Source: Armillaria gallica
Lineage: Eukaryota > Basidiomycota > Agaricomycetes > Agaricales > Physalacriaceae
Length of the DNA: 64,000 bases
NCBI GenBank assembly: GCA_037576215.1
Contig: JBANDB010000006.1
Coordinates: 5,952,001-6,016,000, forward strand
Direction of reading: 5' to 3'
Shown: one piece after another, positions 21,325-32,492 of the stretch
Layout: every line of letters starts with the position of its first letter
Position numbering within the stretch: the stretch's first letter is position 1
Made by a program: the position numbers and the translations under genes
Notes under the pieces: generated by a model
Told to the model about the DNA's origin: nothing
The model's input: only the letters and a program-made list of their open reading frames with translations
Databases searched by the model: none

Positions 21325-24300
21325 ATGAATTGCTTCTCGAACACTCCTAGTTCCCAGGAACGGTTCTCTAACGACTTACAACGAGGCCTCATAAACGATC
21401 TCTTTTGCGAACTCCTTCAGGAAATATTTGCCATCGTCGTATCCACTGAAGAAGATAACGAGGAGGATCCTAGAAAGCGCGCCAGTCAATTCAGACAGTC
21501 TTTGGTATGCAAGTAGTGGCGAGACTTCATCGACGCATGCCCTACTCTATAGACAGGCGTCACCATCACAGATTTCTCACCCGACCATTCAGTGTGTTAC
21601 CCAACTAAAGTCGGCTGTAGTCCCCAGTCCACGTTCCCAAAACTAGCCCGTATTCTCGAACGGTCTGCACACTGTGATATCGACGTTAAAATCGACATTT
21701 GGGCTCCAACCAACGTCCCTCTAGATTTTCAAGAGGTAGTGATGTACTGCTCCCAAAGCTGTAAAGGACACCCGCCATTCTCCTTCAGCAGCGAGCACTC
21801 CCGGTCCCTCTCCCTACTCAGTGCACATGCCCATCGCATCTGAACGCTCGGTGCATCAGGAAAAAGCTTTTTGCTACATAACTCCGTGCCAGTGCTATGT
21901 AACGCTACCCAGGTTACGTAGCTGAGATAGTTCACCCCTACAGCTACGTAGCTTCCGGTAGCACCCCGTACCTTGCTGCTAGATGTACTGTAACAGTATA
22001 TATCTTGTGAAAGAGATAGAAATTAGACAGTTACATTGAAGTGAATCAAGAAGCCAAAATCAGGTATGCGGTGACTTTGGACAGGTAGCTTAAGCAACTG
22101 AACTAGAAAAATTATGGTGATCTTGGAAGACTTCCAGATACAAAATGCGAGCTGAATTGATTGCCGATTGGCGGGAACTGACTCAACCGTCTCCAGGAAG
22201 CCTAGGGTATGCACGTAGTGACTGCAAGTGCAATGTCTGCGACTCAGGCTGCCTGGCAATCGAGAATTGATACCTCACACTTAGGGATTAACAATGGAAA
22301 CTATCATTTATGGAAGAGAAGCACACCGAAAAAGTGGACATAGTTGAAGCTAACAGAGACCAGATACTTCACTGCGCAAATGCGACGCAAATGATGAAGC
22401 CCATTTAAAACCCCGATCAAGGTCCGAAGGTCCGTGCACAATCAACGAAACGATCACGCCATCCGATCAAACCAACCCCCTTTTCTTCCCTTTCGCCATC
22501 ATCACTCGTAGCTTCTCTCTTGAGCATATGGCCTTCACTGACTTTGCGCTGCTCCTGTTTCGGGCTTCAAGCTTCAAGATTTCAATCCTTTGACTGTCAT
22601 TCTCTGTGAATGCAATGGATCTATGGCTGCCGGTGAGTGGCATTTTATTGTTGGTTCTTCCTTTTGATGATTTTGGACACATTCAGCTTTGACGGAAACC
22701 GATGGCGCGCGCTTATGCAGGTTTGGCATTGTATAACGAAGAGTCGCAATGAATGCACTGCTTAGGTTCAGTTTGGGTATGTCGTTCGTCGTCGCCATTT
22801 CCGCACTAACTAAAGAGCCAATCATAGGACTGCTGGGACCCCCTGTAGTTGTATGATAGGCGGTCATCCTGGTTTCGTTGGTGGGTTTGCTTTCCATTTT
22901 CATGGCTATGGGATCCTCTTATATCTTTTCAGTTCTCCGGTCGGACCAATTTTATTCTTCCGTCTACTTTCCGGTACGTCATACTAGCACCTGATCTGAT
23001 GCTCGCCTTAACATGTCTTCTCTTCAACAGGTGTCGCTGTATTTTTCTTTCCCCTTCGCGGCCGTATTGTGGGGATTCGGAAGGTGCGCTGCGCGGACGA
23101 GACAGTTCTCCATGTCACAGATCCAATCGTTTCAACAACCGACTGTGGCGGTTCATAGTCATCTCTGTATTGTGTATGGTGGAGAAGACTGGGTTGTCCA
23201 CTTCTTTGCATGACGCCATTGCCCTGCCCACCCTGGTGCCTTTTATATAGGAAATAGCGTCGTATACACCATTTTGTATAGTCTATAAATGAAATTGATT
23301 TCAATGGATTTACACGCAACGTATGAGATATCTTGAGCAATAGTACAAGTATATGACTGTTACAGGATAATTAGTGGTGTGCTACGGCACCCTATGTAGC
23401 GGTACGTAACATTAGCTGAATGCTACCGGATGCTATATAAGGGGGGACCTGACTACGGGGCTACCTGAGCTATATACCACCGATACTTGTATATAGCTTG
23501 GTGAGTTTTTCCTGATGTGTCATTACGAGAGATTGGACTACCCAGGTCGACCTGTTTTCTGCGTTCATCAACAATCCCATGCCACGCTTGCAATGTTTAC
23601 GACTTCGGCACGAGAATCTGGACATTACAAACGAGGGGTCAACGCTGATGAAATACCCAGGTCATTCATCTCTTCCCTTGGAGCAGTGGCACAGTGCGAT
23701 GTACCCCTCCCTTCGCAGCTTCTCTGTTCAGGGAATGCCACTTGGCTCATTTTCTTTCGGTGGCAGCATCCAAAACCTGCAGCTAGTCGGCCTACCATCG
23801 GGCAACCTCCCTACACCATCCGAGCTGCGCCTTGCTCTTTCTAATCTCGTCGATACCCTCGAAATTCTGTCATTCATATGTGCAGTCCGTGATGTCGAGG
23901 ACTCGCCAGTCCCGGAGGAACATCTAACCCTTCCAAACGTCCATACCTTCTCTCTAGGGTATGGTCGAACGATCAAAGAGGTCGAGTTTATCCTTCAATT
24001 CCTCGACATACCTGCCGTTCGCGACCTGAGCATCAAAGACTGTCATATAACACCATTATCTGCCTCCGACGGTGCGTTCACCCACATCATGAAGCGCCTT
24101 CCGTTGCACCAGATTGTCTCTCTGAAACTATCGAACATCCGTTTCGAGGGCCGAGAGGACTGCATCACGTCCCAAGATGTGCTTGACGGAAAATTCGATT
24201 CCGAAGAGGAACTACCCATCCCACTGAGGTTCATTCGCGAACTCACGACCGTCAAGAAACTCTCAGTGAATTCTCTGTGCCCCATATTCATGTACTTCGC

Positions 24301-24454
24301 CACGTATCCGCAGACACTTCGCGGAGACAACGAGATCACGCTCGAAGACCTGGCTGCGCTGATCAATTTCAGCGCCGTCGAGACAATGAGCATCGGATTC
24401 GAAGCAGATAACTGGGAGATCCGGGATTGGGTTTCAATGGCCGTCGGCACATAG
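21325..24454 (+). pseudogene. F-box pseudogene (gene A, dead copy), split by a 1.66-kb transposon
   Basis: A near-identical inverted copy of the intact gene at 11991-13577. Two nonsense changes are visible in the first half: LVCKQW reads LVCK-stop-W (21514-21516), and TLWTG reads TL-stop-TG. An insertion at 21854-23517 then interrupts the frame. The second half (23579-24454) is open and matches from PMPRLQ onward. A deletion of about 30 bp near 24429 joins RDW to the sequence for WLSA out of frame, ending the similarity. It cannot make a full protein. Confidence 0.88.
21854..23517. mobile_element. 1,664-bp non-autonomous DNA transposon with TIRs and 2-bp TSD
   Basis: Left end CATCAGGAAAAAGC and right end GTTTTTCCTGATG are inverted copies for 12 bp. 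The duplication TG flanks it (21852-21853 and 23518-23519). The intact paralogue (minus strand near 13060, CTCTCAATGTCATTACG) is the empty site. About 100 bp inside each end are motifs rich in GCTAC/GTAGC in opposite orientations (for example GGTAGC left and GCTACCGGA right). No transposase is recognisable. Short open frames include a 35-residue one at 22749-22856 with a hydrophobic core. The superfamily is not assigned; a 2-bp duplication would fit an EnSpm-like group. Confidence 0.85.
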
Positions 24455-24577
24455 ATCCCAATATGAATGAGGCCCGATCGCAATGTTGACTCTCGGGAAA
24501 AAGTTGTTCCATGTGACGTCATCCGTCCTGTATTGTGCTCACTAAGCACTTGTCCTTTCTTCCTTACCACCACCACG

Positions 24578-26009
24578 ATGCCCGCCATCCAAGCAAAATC
24601 TGCAGCGAAGGTCCTTGTATCTGGAGCCAATGGATATATCGCCATCTGGGTTGTCCGTACTCTTCTGGAGCGAGGATACTCAGTGAGAGGCACCGTTCGT
24701 TCGACGGAGAAAGGGAAGCATCTACTTGAGATATTCAAAGGATACGGGGACAAATTTGAGGTTGTGGTAGTTGAGGATATCACCAAGGTGCGTCTCAGTG
24801 CGAGACATACTAGGCGAGCCGCTTATTTCCATCGATTCCTAGGAAGGGGCGTTCGATGAGGCTGTCAAGGGTGTCGACGCGATTGCCCATACGGCATCTC
24901 CTTTCCACTTGATTGCAGTGGATCCTCAAGGTATGAGATGCTCCGTATTTACGCGATAGCTGACTTAGACTACCTGGGTAGAGCTCATTGGACCAGCGGT
25001 GAAAGGTACTGCAGGAATGCTAGCTAGTGCACTCAAGAACGGGTAGGCGTTTGTTAAAATATGCGGCCCTTAGTCTCTAATACTGAAATACGTTACAGTT
25101 CCTCCGTCCAACGCATCGTTGTGACCTCGTCGTGCGCCTCTGTTCTCCACGTATCACCCGAGCCCAAGGTATTCTCCGAAGTCGACTGGAACGAGCAGTC
25201 TATCAAAGAAGTCGAGGAGCAAGGCAAGGATGCACCTGGTATTGCAAAGTACCGTGCATCGAAGACCTTGGCTGAGAAAGGTCAAATTAACTCTGCTCCG
25301 TCCAGTTCTTCATCTGATTATGTGCGTTGTCCTTAGCGGCCTGGGACTTCTACAAGAAACACAAATCTGGGATCAAGTGGGATCTTTCCGTCATTAACCC
25401 TCCATTTGTACGCATTATCTCGCTTCATATTTTCTCCTTTGTTCAAAAATTTTGGTTCCTCAGGTCTTTGGTGTAAGTGTTCGTTGCATTCAAGACACGA
25501 CGGCCTGACCATTTCATAGCCCTTCATTCATGACGCGTCGAACGTGGACTCCCTCAATGAGTCAGCCCGAGTGTGGTATGGCATCGTTGCTAAGGAAGAC
25601 TCGGGTGGAAAGTCCCCGGAATTCCTAGCTACCCAGGGATCCTGCTGGATAGATGTACGCGATCTCGCAGAGGGCCACGTGCGCGCCTTAGAGGCCCCTG
25701 CTGCCGGAGACGAGCGGATCATCATATCTGCGGGTCCATTCGTGTGGCAGGATTGGAGTTCGTCTTCTCCTCGCATCAATTTTTACTCTCTTATCTGATA
25801 GCGCTGCAGTTGACACAGCAAATACGCTCTCTCCCAGCCCCATCCCATCGCATACACTTCCAAGAGGTGTTCCTGGTGCTGGGAAAGTAGCCAAGTATCC
25901 AGTGGATTACGATACTGCGAAGGAGAAGAGGATTTTGGGACTTACTCTCAGAACGAAAGAGGAGACGGCAAAGGATACCTTGGCGGATTTCGAGAGGAGG
26001 GGATGGTAA
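24578..26009 (+). CDS. NAD(P)-dependent short-chain reductase of the dihydroflavonol/cinnamoyl-CoA reductase-like (extended SDR) family, copy 1
   Basis: Eight exons (24578-24787, 24843-24930, 24982-25042, 25099-25280, 25337-25407, 25464-25472, 25520-25757, 25810-26009) give 352 residues with all phases consistent. The Rossmann motif is SGANGYIA (residues 15-22, GxxGxxA type). The catalytic Tyr and Lys are in AKYRASK (Y-x3-K). [10 protein letters not shown] and the nearby VFG/PFIH region line the substrate pocket in the family. The family reduces aldehydes or ketones with NADPH; the substrate here is unknown. A 9-nt micro-exon (25464-25472, encoding VFG) is shared with copy 2. The gene converges on the split aldo-keto reductase. 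Confidence 0.88.
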
Positions 26010-26354
26010 GTAAAGAAAGTGAAAAGAGTGAACGACCGAGAAATGTTTGTATGCTTTCCTTGTGCTAGAATTGTTGTTTTGACCTCGTGACAAAGCTTTT
26101 CCGCATTATGATTCTGTCACTAAGATTGAATCACTGGGAGATATTCAGAAATGTATAGTTGACAGTGGACCAAATACCAAAACAATGGCATTCCAATTTT
26201 CAGAACCTTGATTTCCCTGGTCCTGATAAGGTCTCCCCATTGACCGTCTGCAATACCAACGATAGCCCCGATTGTTCCCCCTTTAGACTGACTATGGCTG
26301 AAGTAGAAAGACGAAGTGAATACATTGTTTTGTAACTGCCATTCGTGACTATAA
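26010..26354. other. Spacer between convergent SDR and AKR genes
   Basis: Contains only 3' flanks. Parts resemble 47503-47831 (for example GAATACATTGTTTT.TAACT), which supports tandem duplication of an SDR-AKR unit. Confidence 0.55.
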
Positions 26355-26677
26355 CTACCACCCCATGCGCTCTTTCGTCCATCCCCAGATCTTTCCATTC
26401 TTATCGAGCGGGTTACACAGCCTCTCACCATGATCCAACCCGTCAATCCTCTTCAAATCCTCTTCATCCAAAGTGGGGAGCTAAAAAGAACGAGTCCAAT
26501 CAGAATTGATTTGCCAAAGAGAACCACGACTGCTGACGTTAATATTATCCTTCTGCCGCTGTTCGTTTACGCTCTTTGGTAAGATGATGATGTCTCCCAC
26601 AATGTTCCATGCGAGGATGACCTGCGTGGGTGATACACCGTGCTTTGCAGCGATTTCGTTGATGACTGGGTCTTCTC
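26355..26677 (-). pseudogene. 3' part of an aldo-keto reductase gene split by the 18.9-kb element
   Basis: Encodes the C-terminal part starting [18 protein letters not shown] and, after an in-phase intron (GTCAGC...TTTTTAG), ending GWTKERMGW-stop. The frame is intact. The upstream (N-terminal) part of the same gene lies at 45588-46768, same strand. Fused at the insertion point (one TC removed), the codons run AIR-EDPVIN, identical to the intact copy at 47832-49279. The C-terminal part forms the last strands and helices of the TIM barrel and contributes to NADPH binding (IILPKS). Confidence 0.92.
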
Positions 26678-26947
26678 TGTCGGAGATTTGGCACGACCCT
26701 TAAAATCTAGATCGATTTTTAAGGGCCGTCGATAAGATGAGATAAGATTTGGATCACCTTTATAAGCAGATTATCCGATAAAAATGATAAGATAAGATAA
26801 TATTCGGATTTTTTTCTCATGGGCGAAATTTTAAGATCGAGATAGTTTCATGTATTGTATATCAAGAAATAAAACTTTGTGAGTATATACAACGTATATA
26901 GGATATAAGTACAGATGGTATATTCAAATATTGACCGACGTCAAATC
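26678..26947. repeat. Left terminal region of the large element: TIR, hairpin and GATAAGAT repeats
   Basis: The TIR is followed by a palindrome (CCCTTAAAATC 26697-26707 / GATTTTTAAGGG 26714-26725). Then come several GATAAGAT/GATAAAA units (26730-26806). No gene. Such subterminal repeats are typical transposase-binding regions. Confidence 0.7.
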
Positions 26948-27446
26948 CTAAGGCGAGAACCTGCAAATTTTAATTAATTCGCATTCACGAACCAGAGAAA
27001 ACACGTACCAGCCACTGACGTACTGAATTCCGACGGCAGGTGCAGAGTCGACGAGGACGCTTCCCGGTACACGACGAACTACGCGTTCAGCTGAGCGACG
27101 GTGGACGAATTCCGCAATGCCGGTGCTCTGGGAGTAACGCAAGATCCCCAAGTATTGATTATACCCGAAGATTGCACCGATGCTGAAAGTAGCGCCTTCT
27201 ACAACTAAGTCACTGCGAACGGGTTCGTAAGTTTCTCACTGTCGAACGTTGAAGTGAAACTTACAGTAGAATACAGTCAATGTACTTAAACGCTCTACCA
27301 GGGCGTCCATACCATTCCTCGCGAGATACCCTACTGATGTCGTTGAGGGTACGTTCCAATGCCGCGTGTAGTTCTCTAGTTTCGTCCTCGCGATACAGAT
27401 AAAACGCCGTCTCCGTCGCGTCCGTGGTGAATATGTTGATTTTCAT
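26948..27446 (-). CDS. 132-residue protein of unknown function (element cargo)
   Basis: Three coding exons (27265-27446, 27009-27212, 26948-26960) with GT-AG introns of 52 and 48 nt and consistent phase. The protein starts MKINIFTTDATETAFYLY, continues WYGRPGRAFKYIDCIL and VVEGATFSIGAIFGYN, and ends VSGWFSP. The start codon sits directly after a splice acceptor (TTTATAG), so at least one non-coding 5' exon exists; donors at about 27499 and 27613 (GTAAGTA on the minus strand) suggest two or three leader introns. The fold looks alpha/beta. I do not recognise the family. It is transcribed toward the left end of the element. Confidence 0.6.
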
Positions 27447-27851
27447 CTATAAATATATGTAGGTCAGTGAAAATCAAGGACCAGCTCAAGAGTACTTACA
27501 GATGATTGGTTGTAGGAGCAGAGGAGAGCAGGGGAGCTGACTGAAAGGCTGTTGGTACTGACAGAACAATGAAGAGTATGTGAAGAAGCAGAGTTTGCTT
27601 AGGAATACTTACATTGTTGCTTCAGCTAGCTGGATGTGCTGGTAGAGTAGAGAAGAGAGTGGATGTTAAGAAGTGATGACGATGGCAGAGTGGATGAAAG
27701 AAGAAAGGTAAAAATGTTGAAAGTCACCTGACCATCGCAGGTAGATACATTGAGCCTCGCGGATAGCAGAACAAAGCGAAGGCAAGCCTGCTATCCGCCG
27801 TATGTTACAGACGCGTCATCGCATGCTTCTCCTCCCTACGCGCCTCTCCCG
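27447..27851. other. Divergent promoter and spliced 5' leader region
   Basis: Purine-rich on the plus strand. It carries splice-like signals (TACTTAC on the plus strand, that is GTAAGTA on the minus strand) for leader introns of the 132-aa gene, and the promoter of the plus-strand gene at 27852. Confidence 0.5.
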
Positions 27852-28643
27852 ATGACGACCAGGACGGTGAGCCCGACAGACTACAATCCTCGACCTGCCA
27901 AGCGTCAGCGTCGCGACAGCACTTCCAAGGTCGCCTTTTCTGTCGACGGCAATGACCTTGCTCCCTCCACGGCGCCGGGGTCTGTATGTCTCACCCCATT
28001 GCCCCCCTCTCTCCTGCTCGTTTCGCTTCCAGGCATTCTGATCCACCCACCGACGCACCGGTATCACGCTCAGTCGGTATGCCTATCTCTTCTTGCCCTT
28101 CGGAGGTATTTGAACCTACCCAATTTGACGCCGGAAGTGGAATGCAGAGCATGGACCGCGTTGGTGGAGGTTGGTATGCTTGTGATAGGAGGAGGCTTCA
28201 GTCAAAATGATGACCCTTTGTGGGCGAGAGGTATAAAAATCGAGGTATGACTTATGTTTCTTTCTTTCTGTTGAGCTAGCATGACTTTTTGTGTATCAGA
28301 TGGAGACGGCGGCGAATAAAGCAGTAAGTATCTGATTGCATGGATATTTCGCGTACTAAACTGCCCGCTTTCAGCTGAATATTGCTCCGGCCTCACGTAA
28401 CCTGCTTAACGGCACAAGTCTACCGATGAGTTTTGGACTGACATCCCAATCGGTACGGGGTCACTTCTCGCGGGTCTTGAATCCCATCCTCTGGGCACAG
28501 GAAACACGTTCAAACCTGGCGTAGGGGTGAAGATGTGTGTAAGGCCGGCGAGTGATTCGATAAATTCGAAGAAGCCGCTGGCTGCGGAGGTGGTGGAGAT
28601 GATATCGGAGGTGATGGATCCGCACCCTCCGATGCAGCCTTAG
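27852..28643 (+). CDS. 213-residue protein, possibly a captured and shortened host gene (Mau2/Scc4-like start?)
   Basis: Three exons (27852-28244, 28300-28323, 28419-28643) in consistent phase. The start is the first in-frame ATG (MTTRTVSPTDYNP). A nuclear-type basic stretch (RPAKRQRRDS) leads into LLLVSLPGILIHPPTH and LSLLALRRYLNLP, ECRAWTALVEVGM. From memory this resembles the N-terminus of basidiomycete cohesin-loading factor Mau2/Scc4, but the TPR body is absent: after ANKA the protein jumps to FWTDIPIGTGSLLAGLE and ends DPHPPMQP. This suggests a chimera or a transduplicated fragment carried by the element. The family hint is weak, the gene structure moderate. Confidence 0.45.
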
Positions 28644-28846
28644 CTTGTTCTTCGACGCCAGTTGGGGTATAAACTCTACATAGCCTTAAGTAAGTACGTG
28701 CGGGAATTAATGGGCTGATTGACCTTGAGCCGTCAAGTTGACTGTCAAATCGAGCTGTAGACGAGCCTACTGCCTAATCTAAGTAAGGATGTCAGATAGG
28801 TTAGCGGCGAAGGAAGTCTGGACCTACTCTCCAGCCAATAGCATCA
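28644..28846. other. Short spacer between convergent cargo genes
   Basis: No gene or repeat seen; it holds the 3' ends of the chimera gene and the transposase. Confidence 0.4.
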
Positions 28847-31800
28847 TTAAATGGTTGATTTTCCTACGTAATGGAGAGACTGCATCCTTAGAAACATATC
28901 TGCGTCAACCACATCAACTACCAGGTATTCCTTCACATTTTCATCTTCGGGATTGAAATCGGAATCTTCTATCAGTAAGGCACCCCTTATGACCGAATAT
29001 ATGGAAACTAAACGGGGTTCGCTCTTTTTCATGTCTGTTCTGACACGATAAAATCCTAGATCCTGATCCTTTTGTGCGCTATGTCCTTCCGTGGGTTGGT
29101 CGAATGGACGAATCAACATGAGGGGAAATGTCTTCTCGCGTACGGTGCATTCGAATACCATAACTAGCTGTGCAAACAGGGGGCCATCGACGGTGTCAAC
29201 GAGAACAAAGTCATAGCGAGGACGATGGTTGAAGCTGGGCGAACATCGCAGGATATCTATGGCGGTCTGCCAGTCAGCAAGACTGGGATAGTATGACTTT
29301 AGCATTCCATATAATGATATCTGTGATAACTGGCGTGAGACATGCTACACAATTCAAGAAGAAATACGAGGTACCTGATCGTTGAACGCGAAGCCCTCAA
29401 ATGCTACTGCAGTCCCATTAATCAAAGGAAGCTCCTCTGGATGACTCTTGAAATGTTTCGCCATGTATTTTGATAGGCGTTGTCGAAATTTAGAAAAGTC
29501 GCGATTATCCGCAGCTTTTGCTTCTACCTCTGTAATTGATAACCTGCCTCCTCCCTTTCCTCGACCGCCGTGCACTGAAGCAGCTGAAACGTAGTCCGGT
29601 TGACTATTGGCAGTTTCCGTCTCTCTCTCCGGCTGGTTGGAGTCGTCGATTTCATCGGTTTCCTTTTCCTCTGCAGATGTGGCCAGCCGTTCTTGCTGCG
29701 CATCAATCTGTTGACGAATGAATGACATAGCATTATACCATTGATCGATCCGAAGAATCTGAGCAAATACGACGTCAGCCAATTTAACAAACTGCAAGAG
29801 AAGTTGAACATTGACCTGTTTTTCAAAGTCCTTGAAATTGGTGCGACGTTGATAAGATTCTTTGAATGATCCATGCATACTTTCATTCGGTTTTGTATTG
29901 TAGTTAAGTGTGACACCTTTGGCTTCAATGTCATCGAAGAGATGTTTGTGCGAGTGGACTTTGGGAAAATCCCAGGTCTTGAACGTCAACTTCTTGGGTG
30001 GTTGTTTTCCAGCATCCAACGCAGCTTGCTTGATCTGCTCGTACTCTTCTCGAGAAGCTTTCTCGTATTCCTGGCATACAATGAGCTCAAGTTCTGAAAG
30101 CGGAGCTATAGGCATACCTTAATTAGGGCAGACAGTATTGGCAGCCTCGCTCGTCCAGCTTGGAGAGAGCTAGATGTATGAAGAGAAAAGCTAGCGTACA
30201 TATCCAACTCCATGTACACTCGTAAAGCGCGGAGAAGAATATATCCAATAGGATCTCTTTCTCTAGTGAGGATGTTATGAGCGACGAAAATCAGTTGCTA
30301 TGGATAAGGATTAGCTAATAAGGACAAGATTTTAAATCTGTAGATACCTTTGAAAGCATCTCATATTTCCGTCCATCCGTAAATGTAAGATGCATGAATC
30401 CCTGTTTAAAACGATACAAATCCTTCCAAGGAGGGAAAGCGCTCAATCTTGATTTAAGGATTAGTTAGTATTAAAGGAAAATTTCACGACAATTAGGTAG
30501 ACGTACTGTTCATCTGCTCGTTGGGCAAAAGAATGTGAGTGCTTCAACTTCTCAATTCTTCCAATAACTTCCTCCAGTAAGTGGTCTGCAAAAAGACCAT
30601 TATTGAAAGCATGCAATCGATCGAACGATAGAGCCCGATAGACATCACAATGACCAATGCTCCAAAAGACGTTCTAAGTCCCGTATTAATACATGGACAT
30701 TAAACTGGACGAAAAACCTACTTCTATAAACCGGAGACTGAACTGCTTAAGGAATGCATTTCGATCTGTAGCGCCAGATATTTCTTTAGCCTGTTCGAAT
30801 ATGTCTTGGGCCCAAGACGTAGTTCGAAGTCTATATGTCTCCTCCATCTCGAGCAGATGTCCTTCGGGGACGAGACATATATTGCAGGGAAATTTGGATC
30901 TGCTCCCCCGAATCAGAGACATCATACACCTGTTAGAAATATTAATCCTTGAAAGACACGTAAAGCAACGGCTTACTGCTCTTCATAATCTGCAGATAAA
31001 ATCATGATAGTAGGAAAGAGATACCAGGGTGCAACATCTGGATCGGAGGATTGCACCCAAGCCCCGATTTTTGACCTATCCTTGATGGACGATAGAATGA
31101 TCTCGAATGCTTTATGCCATACAGCTCTCTTGAAATCAGCATAGTACGTCTTATCGCGATGCTCAGACTCTTCGGGTACCTAGCAAAGACGATTTGAGTA
31201 AGGTGATCGTCTTCATCCCAATTAAAACATACGATAGGTAACCATCCGATAACACGTCCACCTCCAACACCTTGTCCATTACGAATATGAGCCGGCAGGT
31301 TTCCTAGTCTAACGATAACAGGATAACCCTGAACTGTGCCGAATGAAGAAAGCCGTGTTTTGTCTGCGTAAATGATGTAACATATAGGTTTTCCATTAAC
31401 TGGAAGAGCCGACTATTCCTTCAATCAGTGCCTTGTGATTTAAATATAGACAAGATAAAATACGTGCCTGCACCTCCCAAAAGGTGTTGCCCGTCCAAGG
31501 CTCAGTGTAGAATCGTTCGGATGTGCGGCCTTCGCATTTAAAAAGTCGTTGAGCATCCCAGACAATGTGGGGAGCAAGGACTGGATCCAGAAGAATGTCC
31601 AAAGTCCAGGACCACAGATCTCGGTGATATACCTCAAATTCGTAATCTTGGTTTTTCAATGGCACACTAAAGGTCGTCTTTGTAAACTATTTCAAAGGTC
31701 AATTTTCAAGCACGGATCAGATAGGAAAAATTCGAACCTGGGTGCGAAGATCGGCTGCTTTCTCCCACAAGGCGATTAACTCTCGGTGGTTTCGGAATGA

Positions 31801-32492
31801 AGGTAGCTCTCCTCCTCGTTGTACTATATTTTTCAGAAGGCCGTCAATTTCACCTTCATTTAAAGCAGCCTGTAGAATAAACTCCGCCAGCTCGAAGTCA
31901 ATTTTGGATTTAAATGGGTGCCAGGGCGAATCGTCAAAGTCAACGTTGGACTTCTCTTCCCGAGCTTGATACTCTTCCAGCAAATCTTCTCTTGAGTCTC
32001 GCCCGCTGGACGGGTGATACTCAGTGCGGATATAAGTGACATCAGGTCTTGGTTGGTCGGAGGTGGCCTGGATAGGCGGAGTCGTAGCCCCATCTTCCTC
32101 TGGAATGACTTGATCGTCTGAAATCGAATGTCATCAGCCGGCCAGACATGCTGCGGCAGAAAGGACAAACGACTTACCTATTCCGCCGTTTCTACGTTCA
32201 CGAAATCGTTCAAAGGAGTCTACCAAAGATGTTGTCGCTTCTTCTGGCTCCGGGGAGGGAATCGGTTCGGAAGGGGAATTGCGAGACCGTCGCCCTAGGA
32301 AGTGTCAGTATCTGAGACCTTCCGGACCATATTAGACCACTGACCAGGCATTTGGCCTCGGTGTTGTCTCTCATATGCAATCTTGCGCATGCGGTCCTCA
32401 TGCCTCTTAGAGCAAGCTATCTCATGGGTTGTATAGCCTCGAACGTTGTAAGGATCTCGGCAATAAGGGCAGATTTTCTCTTTATTTTGCAT
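28847..32492 (-). CDS. Plavaka-type DDE transposase (EnSpm/CACTA-related)
   Basis: Thirteen exons, all GT-AG and in phase, give 1,002 residues (exon limits on the minus strand: 32492-32345, 32294-32178, 32117-31738, 31686-31474, 31412-31233, 31179-30977, 30929-30722, 30673-30507, 30447-30348, 30297-30118, 30070-29816, 29758-29375, 29320-28847). The N-terminus has a C2H2-like finger (ICPYCRDPYNVRG, then HEIACSKRHED). Next comes WHPFKSKIDFELAEFI, then the core: YADKTRLS and PVIVRLGNLPAHIRNGQG, FDRLHAFNNGLFADH, and KPNESMHGSFKESYQRRTNF. Asp, Asp and Glu in these three blocks are the likely catalytic triad. The end (DWQTAIDILRCSP, LGFYRV, LVVDVVDADMFLR) is the family's usual C-terminal domain. 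No stop or frameshift was found, so the enzyme may be active. Confidence 0.9.

Larger units (their letters stand above)
19574..24454. repeat. Arm 2 of an inverted segmental duplication (partner 11991-15503)
   Basis: The order F-box B, spacer, F-box A is shared with 15503-11991 read on the minus strand. Outside these limits the similarity stops (near 15500 and near 24450). After excluding the transposon at 21854-23517 the arm is about 3.2 kb. Confidence 0.85.

Noticed and set aside
22749..22856. 35-residue hydrophobic peptide inside the 1.66-kb transposon
   Set aside because: No CaaX end, protease site or homologue is visible. Such a short frame can occur by chance.
30071..30117. Apparent frameshift in the transposase
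   Set aside because: A 47-nt GT-AG intron (GTATGC...TGCCAG) restores phase exactly, so the gene is not broken here.
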